Positions 26,940 to 36,524 of a stretch of DNA of 64,000 bases are shown in pieces. The translations under genes were made by a program, and so were the position numbers. The notes beneath the pieces were generated by a model. The model did no database searches, was not told the DNA's origin, and worked only from the letters and a program-made list of their open reading frames with translations. Origin of the DNA: an uncultured Draconibacterium sp. (GTDB lineage: Bacteria; Bacteroidota; Bacteroidia; Bacteroidales; Prolixibacteraceae); NCBI RefSeq assembly GCF_963676815.1, contig NZ_OY781365.1, positions 2,824,501-2,888,500 on the forward strand, in the 5' to 3' direction. Each line of letters opens with the position of its first letter. Position 1 is the first letter of the stretch.

Positions 26940-27803
26940 TTAATCGAAGTTGGCGTGGATCCATTTTTCCACATCTTCCATTAGCCAGTTTGGTGTTGAG
27001 GTAGCTCCGCAAATACCCACCGACTTAACACCATCAAACCATTCCTTCTTAATTTCCTCAAGATTTGAAATGAAATACGAATCGTCGTTTACTTCTTTGC
27101 AAATGGTGTACAGGTATTGTCCGTTGGAGCTTTTTCGCCCGGCAACAAAAAGGATCATATCAAAACGCTCGGCAAACTTTTTCAGGTTAGGCACCCGGTT
27201 TGAAACTTGTCGGCAAATGGTATCTTTTATTTCTACCGGAACCCCGGGATCGGTAGTTTCGTGCACTTTTTTGGCAATTGCATGAAAATCTTCAATTCGC
27301 TTGGTAGTTTGCGAGTAAAGCGAAACCGGACGGCTTTTATCGATTTTATCCACATCAGCAATGCTTTCAATAATAATTGCATTGTGGTTTGTTTGCCCGT
27401 TAAGCCCTTCAATTTCGGCATGTCCTTTTTTACCGTAAATAACCACTTGTCCTTCAATTTGCGAATGTTTGGAATACGAACTTTTTACTTTCTCCTGTAG
27501 CGTTAAAACTACCGGGCAAGTTGCATCAATCAGTTCTACATTGTTGGCTTTGGCATATTCGTAAGTTTCCGGTGGCTCGCCGTGGGCACGTATTAAAACC
27601 TTGCAATTGCTGAGGGTAAAAAACTCCTCCTTCGAGATCGATTTTAATCCCATTCTCTCAAGGCGTTCTACTTCCATTCCGTTGTGAACGATATCGCCCA
27701 AACAATACAATTGTTTCGATTCCTTCAACTCATCCTCTGCTGCTTTGATTGCGTTGATCACGCCAAAACAAAATCCCGATCTTCTATCTATCTCAACAAT
27801 CAT
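26940..27803 (-). CDS. ispH: 4-hydroxy-3-methylbut-2-enyl diphosphate reductase
   Basis: A 287-residue 4Fe-4S enzyme of the MEP isoprenoid pathway. The three cluster cysteines are recognisable in SGFCFGVINAI, DATCPVVLTLQEK and ICRQVSNRVPNL-type context (DTICRQVSNR), and the active-site HAEIEGLNGQT and GATSTPNWLMEDV are present. It makes IPP and DMAPP from HMBPP in the cytoplasm. It overlaps cmk by 4 bp (its ATG lies inside the cmk 3' end), and porQ lies just upstream of cmk. The same cmk-ispH order is common in Bacteroidota. Confidence 0.95.
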   Translation of the reverse strand: MIVEIDRRSGFCFGVINAIKAAEDELKESKQLYCLGDIVHNGMEVERLERMGLKSISKEEFFTLSNCKVLIRAHGEPPETYEYAKANNVELIDATCPVVLTLQEKVKSSYSKHSQIEGQVVIYGKKGHAEIEGLNGQTNHNAIIIESIADVDKIDKSRPVSLYSQTTKRIEDFHAIAKKVHETTDPGVPVEIKDTICRQVSNRVPNLKKFAERFDMILFVAGRKSSNGQYLYTICKEVNDDSYFISNLEEIKKEWFDGVKSVGICGATSTPNWLMEDVEKWIHANFD

Positions 27804-28498
27804 TTTTCTTCAGTAATTTCTTTTACTTTCTTAACGGCCCAGTCCAATTGTTGTTCGCGCGTTAGTTCACTATTATCAAGAATAAGCGCGTCGTTGGCTT
27901 GTTTTAAGGGACTTACGGCGCGTGTAGAATCGATCTTATCGCGTCCTTCAACATTTGCCAGAATCTCATCGAAACTAACGTTGTCACCTTTTTCAGTGAG
28001 TTCAAGGTAGCGACGCTGCGCACGAATTTCGGGCGAGGCGGTCATAAATATCTTTAGCTCGGCATCGGGGAAAACAACTGTGCCAATATCGCGGCCATCC
28101 ATTACAATGCCTTTGTTTTTGCCGTTTTCGCGTTGCTGGCGCACCATTTCGTGGCGCACTTCGGCAATGGTACTAATCGGGCTTACATTCTCCGAAACTG
28201 CCAACTGCCGAATCTCGTCCTCCACGTTTTCGCCATTCAGGAAAGTAGTGTTTTTCCCGGCTTCTTCATCCCATTTAAAAGTGATTTTTATGTCTTTCAA
28301 ACTATCAATTACTTTTTGCGTGTCGGGAATTTTATCTTCAATCCATCCGTTACGAAGGGCAACCAGCGTTACCACACGATACATGGCCCCGGTGTCGATA
28401 TAAACGTAGCCCAAGCGCTGGGCAAGTGACTTTGCCATGGTGCTTTTACCGCAAGACGAATGGCCATCGATGGCGATGATAATCTTTCTTTCGTTCAT
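27800..28498 (-). CDS. cmk: (d)CMP kinase
   Basis: A 232-residue P-loop NMP kinase: AIDGHSSCGKSTMAKSLAQRLGY (Walker A), YIDTGAMYRVVTL, and VMDGRDIGTVVFPDAELKIFMTAS. The insertion with DDEIRQLAVSENVSPIS-like residues and RAQRRYLEL match the CMP kinase group. It phosphorylates CMP and dCMP. The stop overlaps the ispH start by 4 bases, so translation of the two is coupled; porQ is 61 bp upstream on the same strand. Confidence 0.94.
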   Translation of the reverse strand: MNERKIIIAIDGHSSCGKSTMAKSLAQRLGYVYIDTGAMYRVVTLVALRNGWIEDKIPDTQKVIDSLKDIKITFKWDEEAGKNTTFLNGENVEDEIRQLAVSENVSPISTIAEVRHEMVRQQRENGKNKGIVMDGRDIGTVVFPDAELKIFMTASPEIRAQRRYLELTEKGDNVSFDEILANVEGRDKIDSTRAVSPLKQANDALILDNSELTREQQLDWAVKKVKEITEEK

Positions 28499-28559
28499 GT
28501 TTCTTTAGGAATTTGAAGCAAAGATGGGGAAATTTTAATTAAGATTCAATTGTCTGTTT

Positions 28560-29588
28560 TTAGAAATTATTGTTCAGGTTAACCGACACTGAAAACAGGT
28601 TTGATGAGCCGGCCAAATGGAAGCGGGAAATGGCATAATCAAAATGAAAACGTTTGATTTTTAATCCAAATCCGGCAGAAAAGCCAACGGTTGAAGCCTT
28701 GTCGTCGAATTTTAATTCCTGACGACGCTGGTAATTATAGCCAACTCGTAAGGTAAAATTCTCCGAAGGAAGTATTTCTGCTCCCAACACCAAATGGCGC
28801 ATGGTTTGTTTTGCAAAACTCTCTTCGCGCTGGTGGATCGTTTCGCCGTTAAATTCCTTTTCTTCATCGCTTGAGGCCAAGTCCCAATGGTTAAGGTGCT
28901 GCAAGGTGGCCGAAAAAATTAAAGGAGCATGTTGCAAACGCCTACTTATTCCGGCCTGAATATTTAGCGGAATACGCTCTTTGTCGGCTCCATCGTAGTA
29001 GGTTGAAATCTGTGTTCCGATATTGCGAAATACCAGTGCTACGTTGGTATAGCCGTCTTTACTGGCAAAGCTGGCGCCCAAATCGGCAGCAATTCCAAAC
29101 GATTGATAAGTTTCGAAAGAGGATAAAATGGGTTTTACATTTATACCGTAATTCAGTCGTTTGTAGCTGTTCGAATAAATGAGGTTAAGGGCGTATTCTG
29201 CCGCTTTAAAAGTGGCGCCGGTTAGTTCTCCGGCTTCCGTAGCTTCGTCAAACTGTCCGTAATTTATATAGTGCATTCCCACGGCAAAATTGCCAATTCC
29301 GTTGTAGGTCTTGGCGTATGAGGCATAACCATAATTTACATCGGCAAGATAATTTACGTAATTCACCAAAACACGGTTGTCCATATCTTCGTGCAGTAGT
29401 GCCGGATTGGTGTAAGGCAGGTTCAGGTCGCTTGAATCGTAAATGGCAATTTGAGTACCTCCCAAAGCTGCAATACGTGCCGAGTTGGTGAGCTCCAGAA
29501 ACTGGTAAGTGTATTCACCACCTATCTGTGCTTTCCCGGTTAAGAATAATAAGCTGAATAAAATTAATACGTATATTTTTCGCTTCAT
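28560..29588 (-). CDS. porQ: Type IX secretion system protein PorQ
   Basis: A 342-residue outer-membrane beta-barrel protein of the PorV/PorQ (FadL-like) group. It has a signal peptide ending GKAQ, and the opening GGEYTYQFLELTNSARIAALGG with NLPYTNPALLHE that is typical of PorQ. The rest alternates strand-like segments and ends in an aromatic C-terminal strand (FSVSVNLNNNF). PorQ works at the type IX secretion attachment step in Bacteroidota. It precedes cmk and ispH on the same strand; this neighbourhood is conserved and probably not functional. Confidence 0.85.
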   Translation of the reverse strand: MKRKIYVLILFSLLFLTGKAQIGGEYTYQFLELTNSARIAALGGTQIAIYDSSDLNLPYTNPALLHEDMDNRVLVNYVNYLADVNYGYASYAKTYNGIGNFAVGMHYINYGQFDEATEAGELTGATFKAAEYALNLIYSNSYKRLNYGINVKPILSSFETYQSFGIAADLGASFASKDGYTNVALVFRNIGTQISTYYDGADKERIPLNIQAGISRRLQHAPLIFSATLQHLNHWDLASSDEEKEFNGETIHQREESFAKQTMRHLVLGAEILPSENFTLRVGYNYQRRQELKFDDKASTVGFSAGFGLKIKRFHFDYAISRFHLAGSSNLFSVSVNLNNNF

Positions 29589-29682
29589 GCGCGATTGTCA
29601 TTTTTTCTAAAACGCCAAAGGTATTTAATTATTATTACAGGGAAAACAGATTGTTGAAATTATACAAGTGGATGCCACTGCG

Positions 29683-30534
29683 CTATGTTAGTGGAAGTCT
29701 CTCCGGCCAAATGTCAGGCAATTCCCCGCTAAATCCCATTTCCGGCAGATTATCTATCAAACTCATTTCTTCCTGAGTTAGTTCAAAATCGAACAACTCC
29801 AGATTGTCAAGAATCCGCTCGTTTGTGGTTGATTTTGGAATAACAATAACATCGTGTTGTGTAATCCAGCGCAAACAAACTTTTGCGATGGATTGCTGAT
29901 GGTTTTTTGCAATTTGCTGCAAGGTTTCGTTATCGAAAACGCGTCCGCGTGCCAGTGGCGACCAGGCTTCAATGGCAATGTTATGTTTTTTACAAAAAGC
30001 CGTTAATTCCGGTTGCCAGTAGCCCGGGTGAAACTCAATTTGGTTAACAGCGGGTTTTACATTGGCGGTTTTAAACAATGCATCAAAATGTTCTTGCCAG
30101 AAATTACTTACCCCAATCGATTTAATCTTTCCTTCGGCTTGCAGCTCTTCCATGGCGCGCCAGGTGTCGGCATTGGCATTCTGCCAGTCGTTATAGTTTC
30201 GCGAGTTTGCCGGCCAGTGAATCAGGTACAGGTCGATATAATCGAGATCCAACTTTTTTAATGATTTTTCCAGCTCTCTCTTGGTTGATTCATATCCCAG
30301 GTAATCACGCCACAATTTAGTGGTTACAATAACTTCTTCGCGCGGAACACCACTGGCTTTTATTCCTTTGCCAACGGCTTCTTCGTTAAAGTAAAAGGCA
30401 GCCGTGTCAATTAATCGATAACCATTTTGCAAGGCAAAACTTACTGCCTCAATTCCTTCTTGCTCGTTTGATTTATAAGTGCCAAAACCAATAATTGGTA
30501 GCTTGTTCCCGTCGTTTAAAAGTAAGTTCTTCAT
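29683..30534 (-). CDS. Aldo/keto reductase
   Basis: ATG at 30534 (MKNLLLNDGNKLPIIGFGTYK) is preferred; the frame extends 22 residues upstream to 30600 with sequence unlike the family. About 283 residues of a TIM barrel using NADPH. The catalytic tetrad is visible: Asp and Tyr in RLIDTAAFYFNEEAVGKG, Lys in VIVTTKLWRDYL and His in DLYLIHWPANS. The NADP end is IVIPKSTTNERILDNLELF. It reduces aldehydes or ketones in the cytoplasm, but the substrate is not readable. Isolated gene, on the minus strand, divergent from the plug-domain protein. Confidence 0.88.
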   Translation of the reverse strand: MKNLLLNDGNKLPIIGFGTYKSNEQEGIEAVSFALQNGYRLIDTAAFYFNEEAVGKGIKASGVPREEVIVTTKLWRDYLGYESTKRELEKSLKKLDLDYIDLYLIHWPANSRNYNDWQNANADTWRAMEELQAEGKIKSIGVSNFWQEHFDALFKTANVKPAVNQIEFHPGYWQPELTAFCKKHNIAIEAWSPLARGRVFDNETLQQIAKNHQQSIAKVCLRWITQHDVIVIPKSTTNERILDNLELFDFELTQEEMSLIDNLPEMGFSGELPDIWPERLPLT

Positions 30535-30783
30535 AATCTGTATATCGTGCAGTGTTCGTGTTTTTGCTAAAGTTAGAGATTTTCTGCTGGTTTTCTTCAT
30601 ACATTTTTAAACTCTTGCATTTTTTGGCTAATTGAGAGGCCTTAGTTGCTGAAAACTAAAAAGATGATGTATAACATGAACGCTAATTGGCTTTACGCTG
30701 CGATATATGAGAAATACAATTGAACATTAAAATTTTTATTGCTAATTTTAGTGCTGTCCAACTAATAAACCAAAAACAGACCA

Positions 30784-33225
30784 ATGCGCAATCCTTTAAC
30801 AGCGTTGTCTCTTTACTTAATTTTAGCTCAAAGTTTGTTGGCGCAAAACAGTCAGAGTTTTGATACTAATGCCTCTCCTCAGGGCTTTCAGAAATTGTAT
30901 GTACAAACCGACCGTGAAATTTATTTTCTTGGCGATACCATTTGGTTGAGTGTCTACCTGCTGAACGGGAAAACTCATGCTCCGGTAAGCAACGATCAGA
31001 ACTTGTATGTTGATTTAATCGATTCAAGTGGAGCGATCTTAAAATCCGGGATATTTCCTGTTTATAAGGGATTTGGGGAAGGAAATATTCCAATTGTTGA
31101 TTCGCTGCTTACCGGAAACATTATTTTCAGGGCTTACACCAATTACCTCCGAAACTTTGGCGATGACTGTTTCTTTTACAAATCGCTAGCTATTGAGCGG
31201 ACCAAAAATTCATTTGAAATTGAAGCGCAGCTGCAGACTGAAACGAATAGAGATATGAACCCACTTGTTCGCTTTTTTCCTGAAGGAGGTATTTTGCTGG
31301 AGCACACACCGAACGTTATTGGCGTGAAAATTACCGGCAGAAATGGCGAAAGTATTCACACTAACGGAGTGGTGTTGAATAAAGACAAAAAAACGGTTGC
31401 TCACTTTGAAACCAACTATAAAGGCTTGGGAAGGTTTGATTTTTACCCGAACAGCGGAGAGGAATATACCGTTGTATTAAATGCTTTCCCAAAAGTAAAA
31501 GTACAGTTTTGGGAAGCAGAAAAAGAAGGAATAAAACTGCAGTTGTATAACAACACCGAAGATCTTTTACATGTTGGAATTTTAAGCAACTCAAAAAATT
31601 ATCAGCGCCAAAAATATACGCTGGCGTGTATGAATCGGGGAGAAGTAATTTTCTACAAAAAAGTACGACCTACCCAAAACGACTTTAGCGTAAAAATTGA
31701 GAAGGATAAATTTGGTGCCGGGATAAACCGCCTGGTGCTGTTAAACGAAGATTTAAACCCGGTTTCTGAGCGCCTGTATTTTAACGGCATAATTGAAACA
31801 AATCCCATCAATATTGATCTGTCGGATTCGGTTTTTTCAAACCGCAGTTTGGCCGAAATTCATCTTATTCCGGATAAAAAATTTCTTACTGACAGTGCAC
31901 GGCTTTCTATTGCGGTTGTTGACGAAAATAGTTTGAATGCTTTTGGTGAATCACAAACCCTGTTGTCGCAGTTGTATCTTGATGCTGAACTTATTGGGCG
32001 CATTGAATCGCCGGCTGACTATTTTAACGATGATGCGGAAATTTCTGCCGAACAGAAACTCAATCTGCTGATGTTAACACACGGCTGGAGCAACTACATC
32101 TGGAATAAAATTGCAGACCTGGATGAGGAAGAATTTACTTACCCTGTAACGGCAGGTTTTACTATCGGCGGCTATGTAACTAACCTATGGAATAAAAAGC
32201 GGGTGCCCGACAGCGAAGTCCTGCTTATGGTGCAAAACGACAGTTTATATACCGCGTGGGAAACTACCGATGCCGATGGCCGATTTGTTTTTGAGCACAT
32301 AAACCTGGCCGATTCAGCAGCAGTAACCTTGCAGGCGCGAAAAAGTAACGAAAGTGAAAATACACGAGTAACAATTGAGCCGTTGACAACTGTTTCTGCG
32401 AATTTTAATCCGAACAAATTCAAACTGTATTCGGAGCGAAATCGCATCCCGCTTGAACTCTATAGGCAAAATTATTATGCGAGTATGGCCGAAAAGGAAT
32501 TCGAACCAGAAAAAGATGTGATACTAATTGACGAAGTGGAAGTTAGTGCAAATGCACCGGAGCAGGAGGAAGTAAAATTTTCGCAGATTTATTCGGAACC
32601 TGATATAATGATAAAACCAACGGAGGGAGATTTTATGGCGTATAGTTTAGAGGTTTTCCTGTTTGAAAAAGCGCCCACATTTTTTGGGAATCGTATGCCT
32701 AAGTCAATGTTTGCAGGAACAAAGCCTTTGATTTATGTTGATGGATCTCCTTGGGAAGATCCTTATATGCCTTTTCCGCCCTTGTCTGTAGCGAGTATTG
32801 ACCGTGTTGATATAATTAGCACGCACAATCCAACAGGAATGGCATTACTAGGTGTCAGAGGGTCGAATGGTGCGATTTTTATTTATACCAAACGTGGCGC
32901 CCCGGATGAGGTGCGTGAAAAATATTTGAAAGGGGTGATCAAGCAAAAGATTAAAGGTTTTTCGAAATACCGGGAGTTTTATTCGCCAATTTATACTGCC
33001 GAAAACAGGAATTCAGAACGGCCGGATTACCGAACTACGTTGTACTGGAATCCTTCGGTGAAACTTACTAATGGAGTGGCGAATGTTTCTTTTTTCACAT
33101 CGGATGATATTGCCCGCTACAAAGTTTTAGTGGAAGGGATTACTACCAGCGGCACCGTTTGTTTTGGCGAAATAAGTTTTGAAGTCACTCCAGATGCAGA
33201 TAAGTCAGAAAGCTTACGGGAATAA
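30784..33225 (+). CDS. Large secreted protein with macroglobulin-like start and TonB-receptor plug-like domain
   Basis: An 813-residue exported protein (signal MRNPLTALSLYLILAQSLLAQ). The first part has MG2-like macroglobulin features (QTDREIYFLGDTIWLSVYLLNG). A carboxypeptidase-regulatory-like domain follows around YVTNLWNKKRVPDSEVLLMV. Near residues 630-700 a TonB plug-like domain appears (LIYVDGSPWEDPYM, GVRGSNGAIFIYTKRG), but the 22-strand barrel that should follow is absent: only about 120 residues remain. Similar MG2-plug proteins are frequent in Bacteroidota with unknown function, possibly cell-surface nutrient or protease-related. The gene stands alone; a YkgJ protein converges on it after 3 bp. 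Confidence 0.78.
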   Translation: MRNPLTALSLYLILAQSLLAQNSQSFDTNASPQGFQKLYVQTDREIYFLGDTIWLSVYLLNGKTHAPVSNDQNLYVDLIDSSGAILKSGIFPVYKGFGEGNIPIVDSLLTGNIIFRAYTNYLRNFGDDCFFYKSLAIERTKNSFEIEAQLQTETNRDMNPLVRFFPEGGILLEHTPNVIGVKITGRNGESIHTNGVVLNKDKKTVAHFETNYKGLGRFDFYPNSGEEYTVVLNAFPKVKVQFWEAEKEGIKLQLYNNTEDLLHVGILSNSKNYQRQKYTLACMNRGEVIFYKKVRPTQNDFSVKIEKDKFGAGINRLVLLNEDLNPVSERLYFNGIIETNPINIDLSDSVFSNRSLAEIHLIPDKKFLTDSARLSIAVVDENSLNAFGESQTLLSQLYLDAELIGRIESPADYFNDDAEISAEQKLNLLMLTHGWSNYIWNKIADLDEEEFTYPVTAGFTIGGYVTNLWNKKRVPDSEVLLMVQNDSLYTAWETTDADGRFVFEHINLADSAAVTLQARKSNESENTRVTIEPLTTVSANFNPNKFKLYSERNRIPLELYRQNYYASMAEKEFEPEKDVILIDEVEVSANAPEQEEVKFSQIYSEPDIMIKPTEGDFMAYSLEVFLFEKAPTFFGNRMPKSMFAGTKPLIYVDGSPWEDPYMPFPPLSVASIDRVDIISTHNPTGMALLGVRGSNGAIFIYTKRGAPDEVREKYLKGVIKQKIKGFSKYREFYSPIYTAENRNSERPDYRTTLYWNPSVKLTNGVANVSFFTSDDIARYKVLVEGITTSGTVCFGEISFEVTPDADKSESLRE

Positions 33226-33228
33226 CTT

Positions 33229-33741
33229 TTAGAAATTTTCCTTCTTCAGCTCTTCAAAAACTTCCAGCACCACCGGGCAGGTTTCGCAGTTTTTATGCGA
33301 CAGGTCAAGAATCTGATAAAAACGTTTACGGTCGGTGTGCGGGTATTCGCGGCAGGCTTTTGGGCGGCTTTCGTACACCATACAATAGTTGTCGGACATC
33401 AGAAAAGGGCAGGGGTGTTCCTTAAAAACATAGTCGCCGTCTTCGTCAATTCGTATGTATTGCTCCGTAAAATCGGGCAATTTCATTTTCAGGTGTTTGG
33501 CCAGTCGCTCAATGTCTTTAACTATAAGGCGTGGGCCAATAGTTTTGCAGCAGTTGGCACAATCTAAGCAATCAAAATTATCAAACGCTTCGTAATGTAG
33601 CTCATGCACCACATCGTCAAGTCGCTTTGGCTTTTTCTTTTTTAGCTTTTTCAGCAAAACGCTGGTTTCCGGCCTGCTTTTGTCGGTTAGCAGTTTTAAT
33701 TCTTCTGGTGTTTTGTAGTTGATGTTCATTTTGGTAGCCAT
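33229..33741 (-). CDS. YkgJ-family cysteine-cluster protein
   Basis: A 170-residue small protein of the YkgJ (Fe-S or zinc cluster) family. Eight or more cysteines are arranged as CLDCANCCKTIG, HPCPFL, NYCMVYESRPKACREYP and HKNCETCP; the pattern Cx2Cx2CC with later CPF and RPxxCRxYP is diagnostic for this family. Function in other bacteria is not established; some members work on Fe-S or methyltransfer chemistry. It shares one base with the DMT gene upstream (TAATG at 33739-33743), so the two are translationally coupled. Confidence 0.85.
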   Translation of the reverse strand: MATKMNINYKTPEELKLLTDKSRPETSVLLKKLKKKKPKRLDDVVHELHYEAFDNFDCLDCANCCKTIGPRLIVKDIERLAKHLKMKLPDFTEQYIRIDEDGDYVFKEHPCPFLMSDNYCMVYESRPKACREYPHTDRKRFYQILDLSHKNCETCPVVLEVFEELKKENF

Positions 33742-34664
33742 TATTTCCGATGAATTTCTACACCTTTTTTGCGACCGTTGATTCCTCTTTTCTTTATCTG
33801 CGAAAGGAAAAGTCCGGTAACAACCACAATAATCCCAATTATTTGCTGAACGCTCAATTCATCTTTTAAAATAAAATAGGCCATTACTGCCACAAATACC
33901 GGTATAAGATTTATAAATGTATTGGCACGCGTAACTCCCAGCACGCGTAAACTTTTGGTAAAAAACACAAAGGCCAGTGTAGATGAAAATACCGCCAGCA
34001 GTATTATCGCCCTGAAAGCTTGAGGGTGAAATGGTGTCTGCATGAAATCCTGAAAATCGATGCTTAGCCAAATGGGAAGAAACAACAACACCCCAATAAT
34101 ATTTTGATAGGCAATAATCGTTAAGGTATTGTAATCCGATGTTAGTTTTTTGAGTATGAGTGCAAAACCAATGGCTGCAATAACTGCCATCGATTCGAGC
34201 GCAACACCCAGCGGCGATGCCTCAAAACCAAATTGTCCGTTCATTACTACCAGTCCAACGCCAAAAAAGGAGAACATGATTCCGATAACCGTCATTAGTT
34301 TAACCTTTTCTTTGTAGAATATCCACGTGGCAATGGGAGTAAAAAGCGGTATGGTAGCTACGATTACCGCCGCAACGGTTGACGATACATATTGAAGACC
34401 GTAACTCTCGCCAAGGAAATATAAAAACGGCTCGAAGAAAGCCATAAAAAAGAACCATTTGTAATCCTCCTTTTTTATTTTCTGAAGTTGCCTTACCGAA
34501 AGCGCCATAATGATGATAAGGATTGCCGAAATGGCAAGTCGGAAAAGAACAACAGTAATGGGTTTATAGGCCAAAAATGCGATTTTGAACCATACAAACG
34601 AAAAGCTCCAGAAAAAAACGGCGGCAAGGGCCGAAAGGATGGCAAGCAGATCTTTATTCTTCAT
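33741..34664 (-). CDS. EamA/DMT-family transporter
   Basis: A 307-residue polytopic membrane protein with about ten helices in two EamA repeats (AALAAVFFWSFSFVWFKIAF and a second repeat around AVIAAIGFALILKK). Typical DMT metabolite exporters have this size and the N-terminal tryptophan-rich segment FFWSFSFVW. Substrate unknown; amino acids, sugars or cofactors are exported by relatives. The gene overlaps the YkgJ-family gene by one base (TAATG). The C-terminus is basic (KKRGINGRKKGVEIHRK). Inner membrane. Confidence 0.85.
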   Translation of the reverse strand: MKNKDLLAILSALAAVFFWSFSFVWFKIAFLAYKPITVVLFRLAISAILIIIMALSVRQLQKIKKEDYKWFFFMAFFEPFLYFLGESYGLQYVSSTVAAVIVATIPLFTPIATWIFYKEKVKLMTVIGIMFSFFGVGLVVMNGQFGFEASPLGVALESMAVIAAIGFALILKKLTSDYNTLTIIAYQNIIGVLLFLPIWLSIDFQDFMQTPFHPQAFRAIILLAVFSSTLAFVFFTKSLRVLGVTRANTFINLIPVFVAVMAYFILKDELSVQQIIGIIVVVTGLFLSQIKKRGINGRKKGVEIHRK

Positions 34665-34876
34665 TCGGTAAACATTGTTTAATATCAGGCAACAGATGTA
34701 ACTGTTTTTAGTTCTATCTTTTTAATGTTGGTGTAAATTTATAATCGTGCTTTTAATTACAGCCGAAAGAGCTGCGAATTAAAACAGTCAAATATGGGAA
34801 TAATGCACGAAAAACCACATATTTGTATTCTGTTCGTTTTTTCGAATTTTTAATTATATACCTAAAACCAGTTAAA

Positions 34877-35791
34877 ATGATTTCAAAAAGAATTAGTTTA
34901 AAATTAATGACATTTGTTGCCGTTGCTGCATTGTTTATGCAGGGATTTACGGCATGTAACCAGGCTCCTAAAAAAGCTGAAGAAAAGAGTACTGAGGTGA
35001 AGAAAGAGAAATTTATCGGGCTTCAACTGTGGTCGGTAAAAGACGACATGGGAGAAGATGTGGCTGCAACACTTAAAGCAGTTGGCGATATGGGTTACGG
35101 ATTTGTTGAAGCTGCAGGGTACGGCGATGGCAAAATTTATGGCATCGATCCGGTTGAGTTTAAAAACCTGTGCGAAAGCAGCGGCCTGAAGTTTTTAGGA
35201 GCCCACACCGGGCAAGCTGTTCCAACCGAAGAAACATGGGACGAAACCATGGCATGGTGGGATACCTGCATTGCTGCGCACAAGGCTGCCGGCGTAAAAT
35301 GGATCGTTCAGCCATGGATGGGAGAAACGGCTTACCAAAGCCTTGACGGATTAAAGGACTATTGCACATATTTTGAAGCAGTTGGCGAAAAATGTAACGC
35401 TGCAGGTATTCGTTTTGGCTACCATAACCACGACCAGGAATTTACTACAGAATACGATGGTAAAACCCTTTACGACTGGATGTTGGAGTTAACCGATCCT
35501 GAAAAAGTGATGTTCCAGCTTGATTTGTATTGGATTGCCGAGGGTGGCAAAAACGCACTTGATTATTTTGAAAAATATCCAGGCCGTTTTGAGTTGTGGC
35601 ACATAAAAGACGAGAAAGAAGTAGGCGAAAGTGGAGAAATGGATTTTGCAGCGTTGTTTGCCGAACGCGAAAAATCTGGTGCAGAGTACGGAATTGTAGA
35701 GGTGGAAGAGTACAATTTTGAACCGCTGGAAAGTTGTAAGAAAAGTCTGGAGTATTTAAAAGCCCAGGATTACGTAGATTTTTACGAATAA
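34877..35791 (+). CDS. TIM-barrel sugar phosphate isomerase/epimerase-like lipoprotein
   Basis: ATG at 34877 gives a lipoprotein signal (MISKRISLKLMTFVAVAALF, lipobox FTAC followed by NQAPKK), which a longer frame to 34823 would bury. About 304 residues. The domain is the xylose-isomerase-like TIM barrel (AP endonuclease 2 fold): GLQLWSVKDDMGEDVAATLKAV, LGAHTGQAVP, RFGYHNHDQEFTTEYDGKTL and LWHIKDEKEVG carry the likely metal ligands. Exported isomerase-like proteins of this group are common in Bacteroidota and often sit with Gfo/Idh proteins; the Gfo/Idh gene here is 24 kb away. Substrate unknown. A terminator follows. Confidence 0.83.
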   Translation: MISKRISLKLMTFVAVAALFMQGFTACNQAPKKAEEKSTEVKKEKFIGLQLWSVKDDMGEDVAATLKAVGDMGYGFVEAAGYGDGKIYGIDPVEFKNLCESSGLKFLGAHTGQAVPTEETWDETMAWWDTCIAAHKAAGVKWIVQPWMGETAYQSLDGLKDYCTYFEAVGEKCNAAGIRFGYHNHDQEFTTEYDGKTLYDWMLELTDPEKVMFQLDLYWIAEGGKNALDYFEKYPGRFELWHIKDEKEVGESGEMDFAALFAEREKSGAEYGIVEVEEYNFEPLESCKKSLEYLKAQDYVDFYE

Positions 35792-35810
35792 ACAGAGTTA
35801 TTAGCAATAA

Positions 35811-35851
35811 AAAAAGCGGTTGTCTGAAATCAAATCGGGCAACCGCTTTTT
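35811..35851. terminator. Bidirectional terminator
   Basis: Arms AAAAAGCGGTTG and CAACCGCTTTTT with additional pairing inward, between two convergent genes; T-rich on the plus side. Confidence 0.75.
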
Positions 35852-35868
35852 GTTTTTAATGAATGGGG

Positions 35869-36489
35869 TTAAAACTTTCCAAATTTAAAAGTCATCCCCA
35901 CATTAAATCCGCGAAGAACATCAGGGTTTGTATCGTATAATTTTATATCGGATGTTAAGCGGTAACTTCCGTAAGTTGCAATGCGGAAAAAGCGGGTGAG
36001 GTTGAATTCCAACTCCACGCCCGGCTCGAAAACAAAAAACAAGTCAGTGTCGTACTCCTGGTAATCGTGGTAATAATCCCAGTCCCATCCGGTGTGTTCA
36101 ACCAGCGATATTCCTCCCATTCCCACAACAATGGGGAAAGAAACATGCACCGGTTTTGTTCCTCCAACAATAGGCTCAAAAAATACCCCACCATAACCAC
36201 CGGCTAAAAAGAATCGGTCTTCAGGATTTGCCTGGTAATTATGGTATTCCAGATCGTTTACAAAACCATATCCGGCAATTCCAATGGCAAACGAATGGTC
36301 GAAAATAAAAGCTCCGCGTGCACCGGCCACCATTGCATCGCGTCCGTCAATTTGGGTGTAACCAACCGAAAAAGCGCCGTAACCGCCGTTACTTCGTTGG
36401 TTCGAAAAGATGGTTTCTACATCGTTGTTGTAATAGTCGTCTTGCGCAAAAGCAAAACCTGCAGCCATTAAAAGTGTTAATTTTTTCAT
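35869..36489 (-). CDS. Small outer-membrane beta-barrel-like protein
   Basis: A 206-residue exported protein with a short signal (MKKLTLLMAAGFAFAQ). The rest is Gly- and aromatic-rich alternating sequence (GAFSVGYTQIDGRDAMVAGA, FFLAGGYGGVFFEPIVG) and ends with VGMTFKFGKF, a C-terminal strand suited to an outer-membrane barrel of about eight strands. It looks like the OmpA/OmpW-like small barrels of Bacteroidota. It is last of a run of minus-strand genes that begins at the ECF sigma gene, and may be part of that regulon. Function unknown. Confidence 0.68.
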   Translation of the reverse strand: MKKLTLLMAAGFAFAQDDYYNNDVETIFSNQRSNGGYGAFSVGYTQIDGRDAMVAGARGAFIFDHSFAIGIAGYGFVNDLEYHNYQANPEDRFFLAGGYGGVFFEPIVGGTKPVHVSFPIVVGMGGISLVEHTGWDWDYYHDYQEYDTDLFFVFEPGVELEFNLTRFFRIATYGSYRLTSDIKLYDTNPDVLRGFNVGMTFKFGKF

Positions 36490-36524
36490 TTTGTTTCTGA
36501 ATTTGTTTAAGTAATTGTTTTGGC

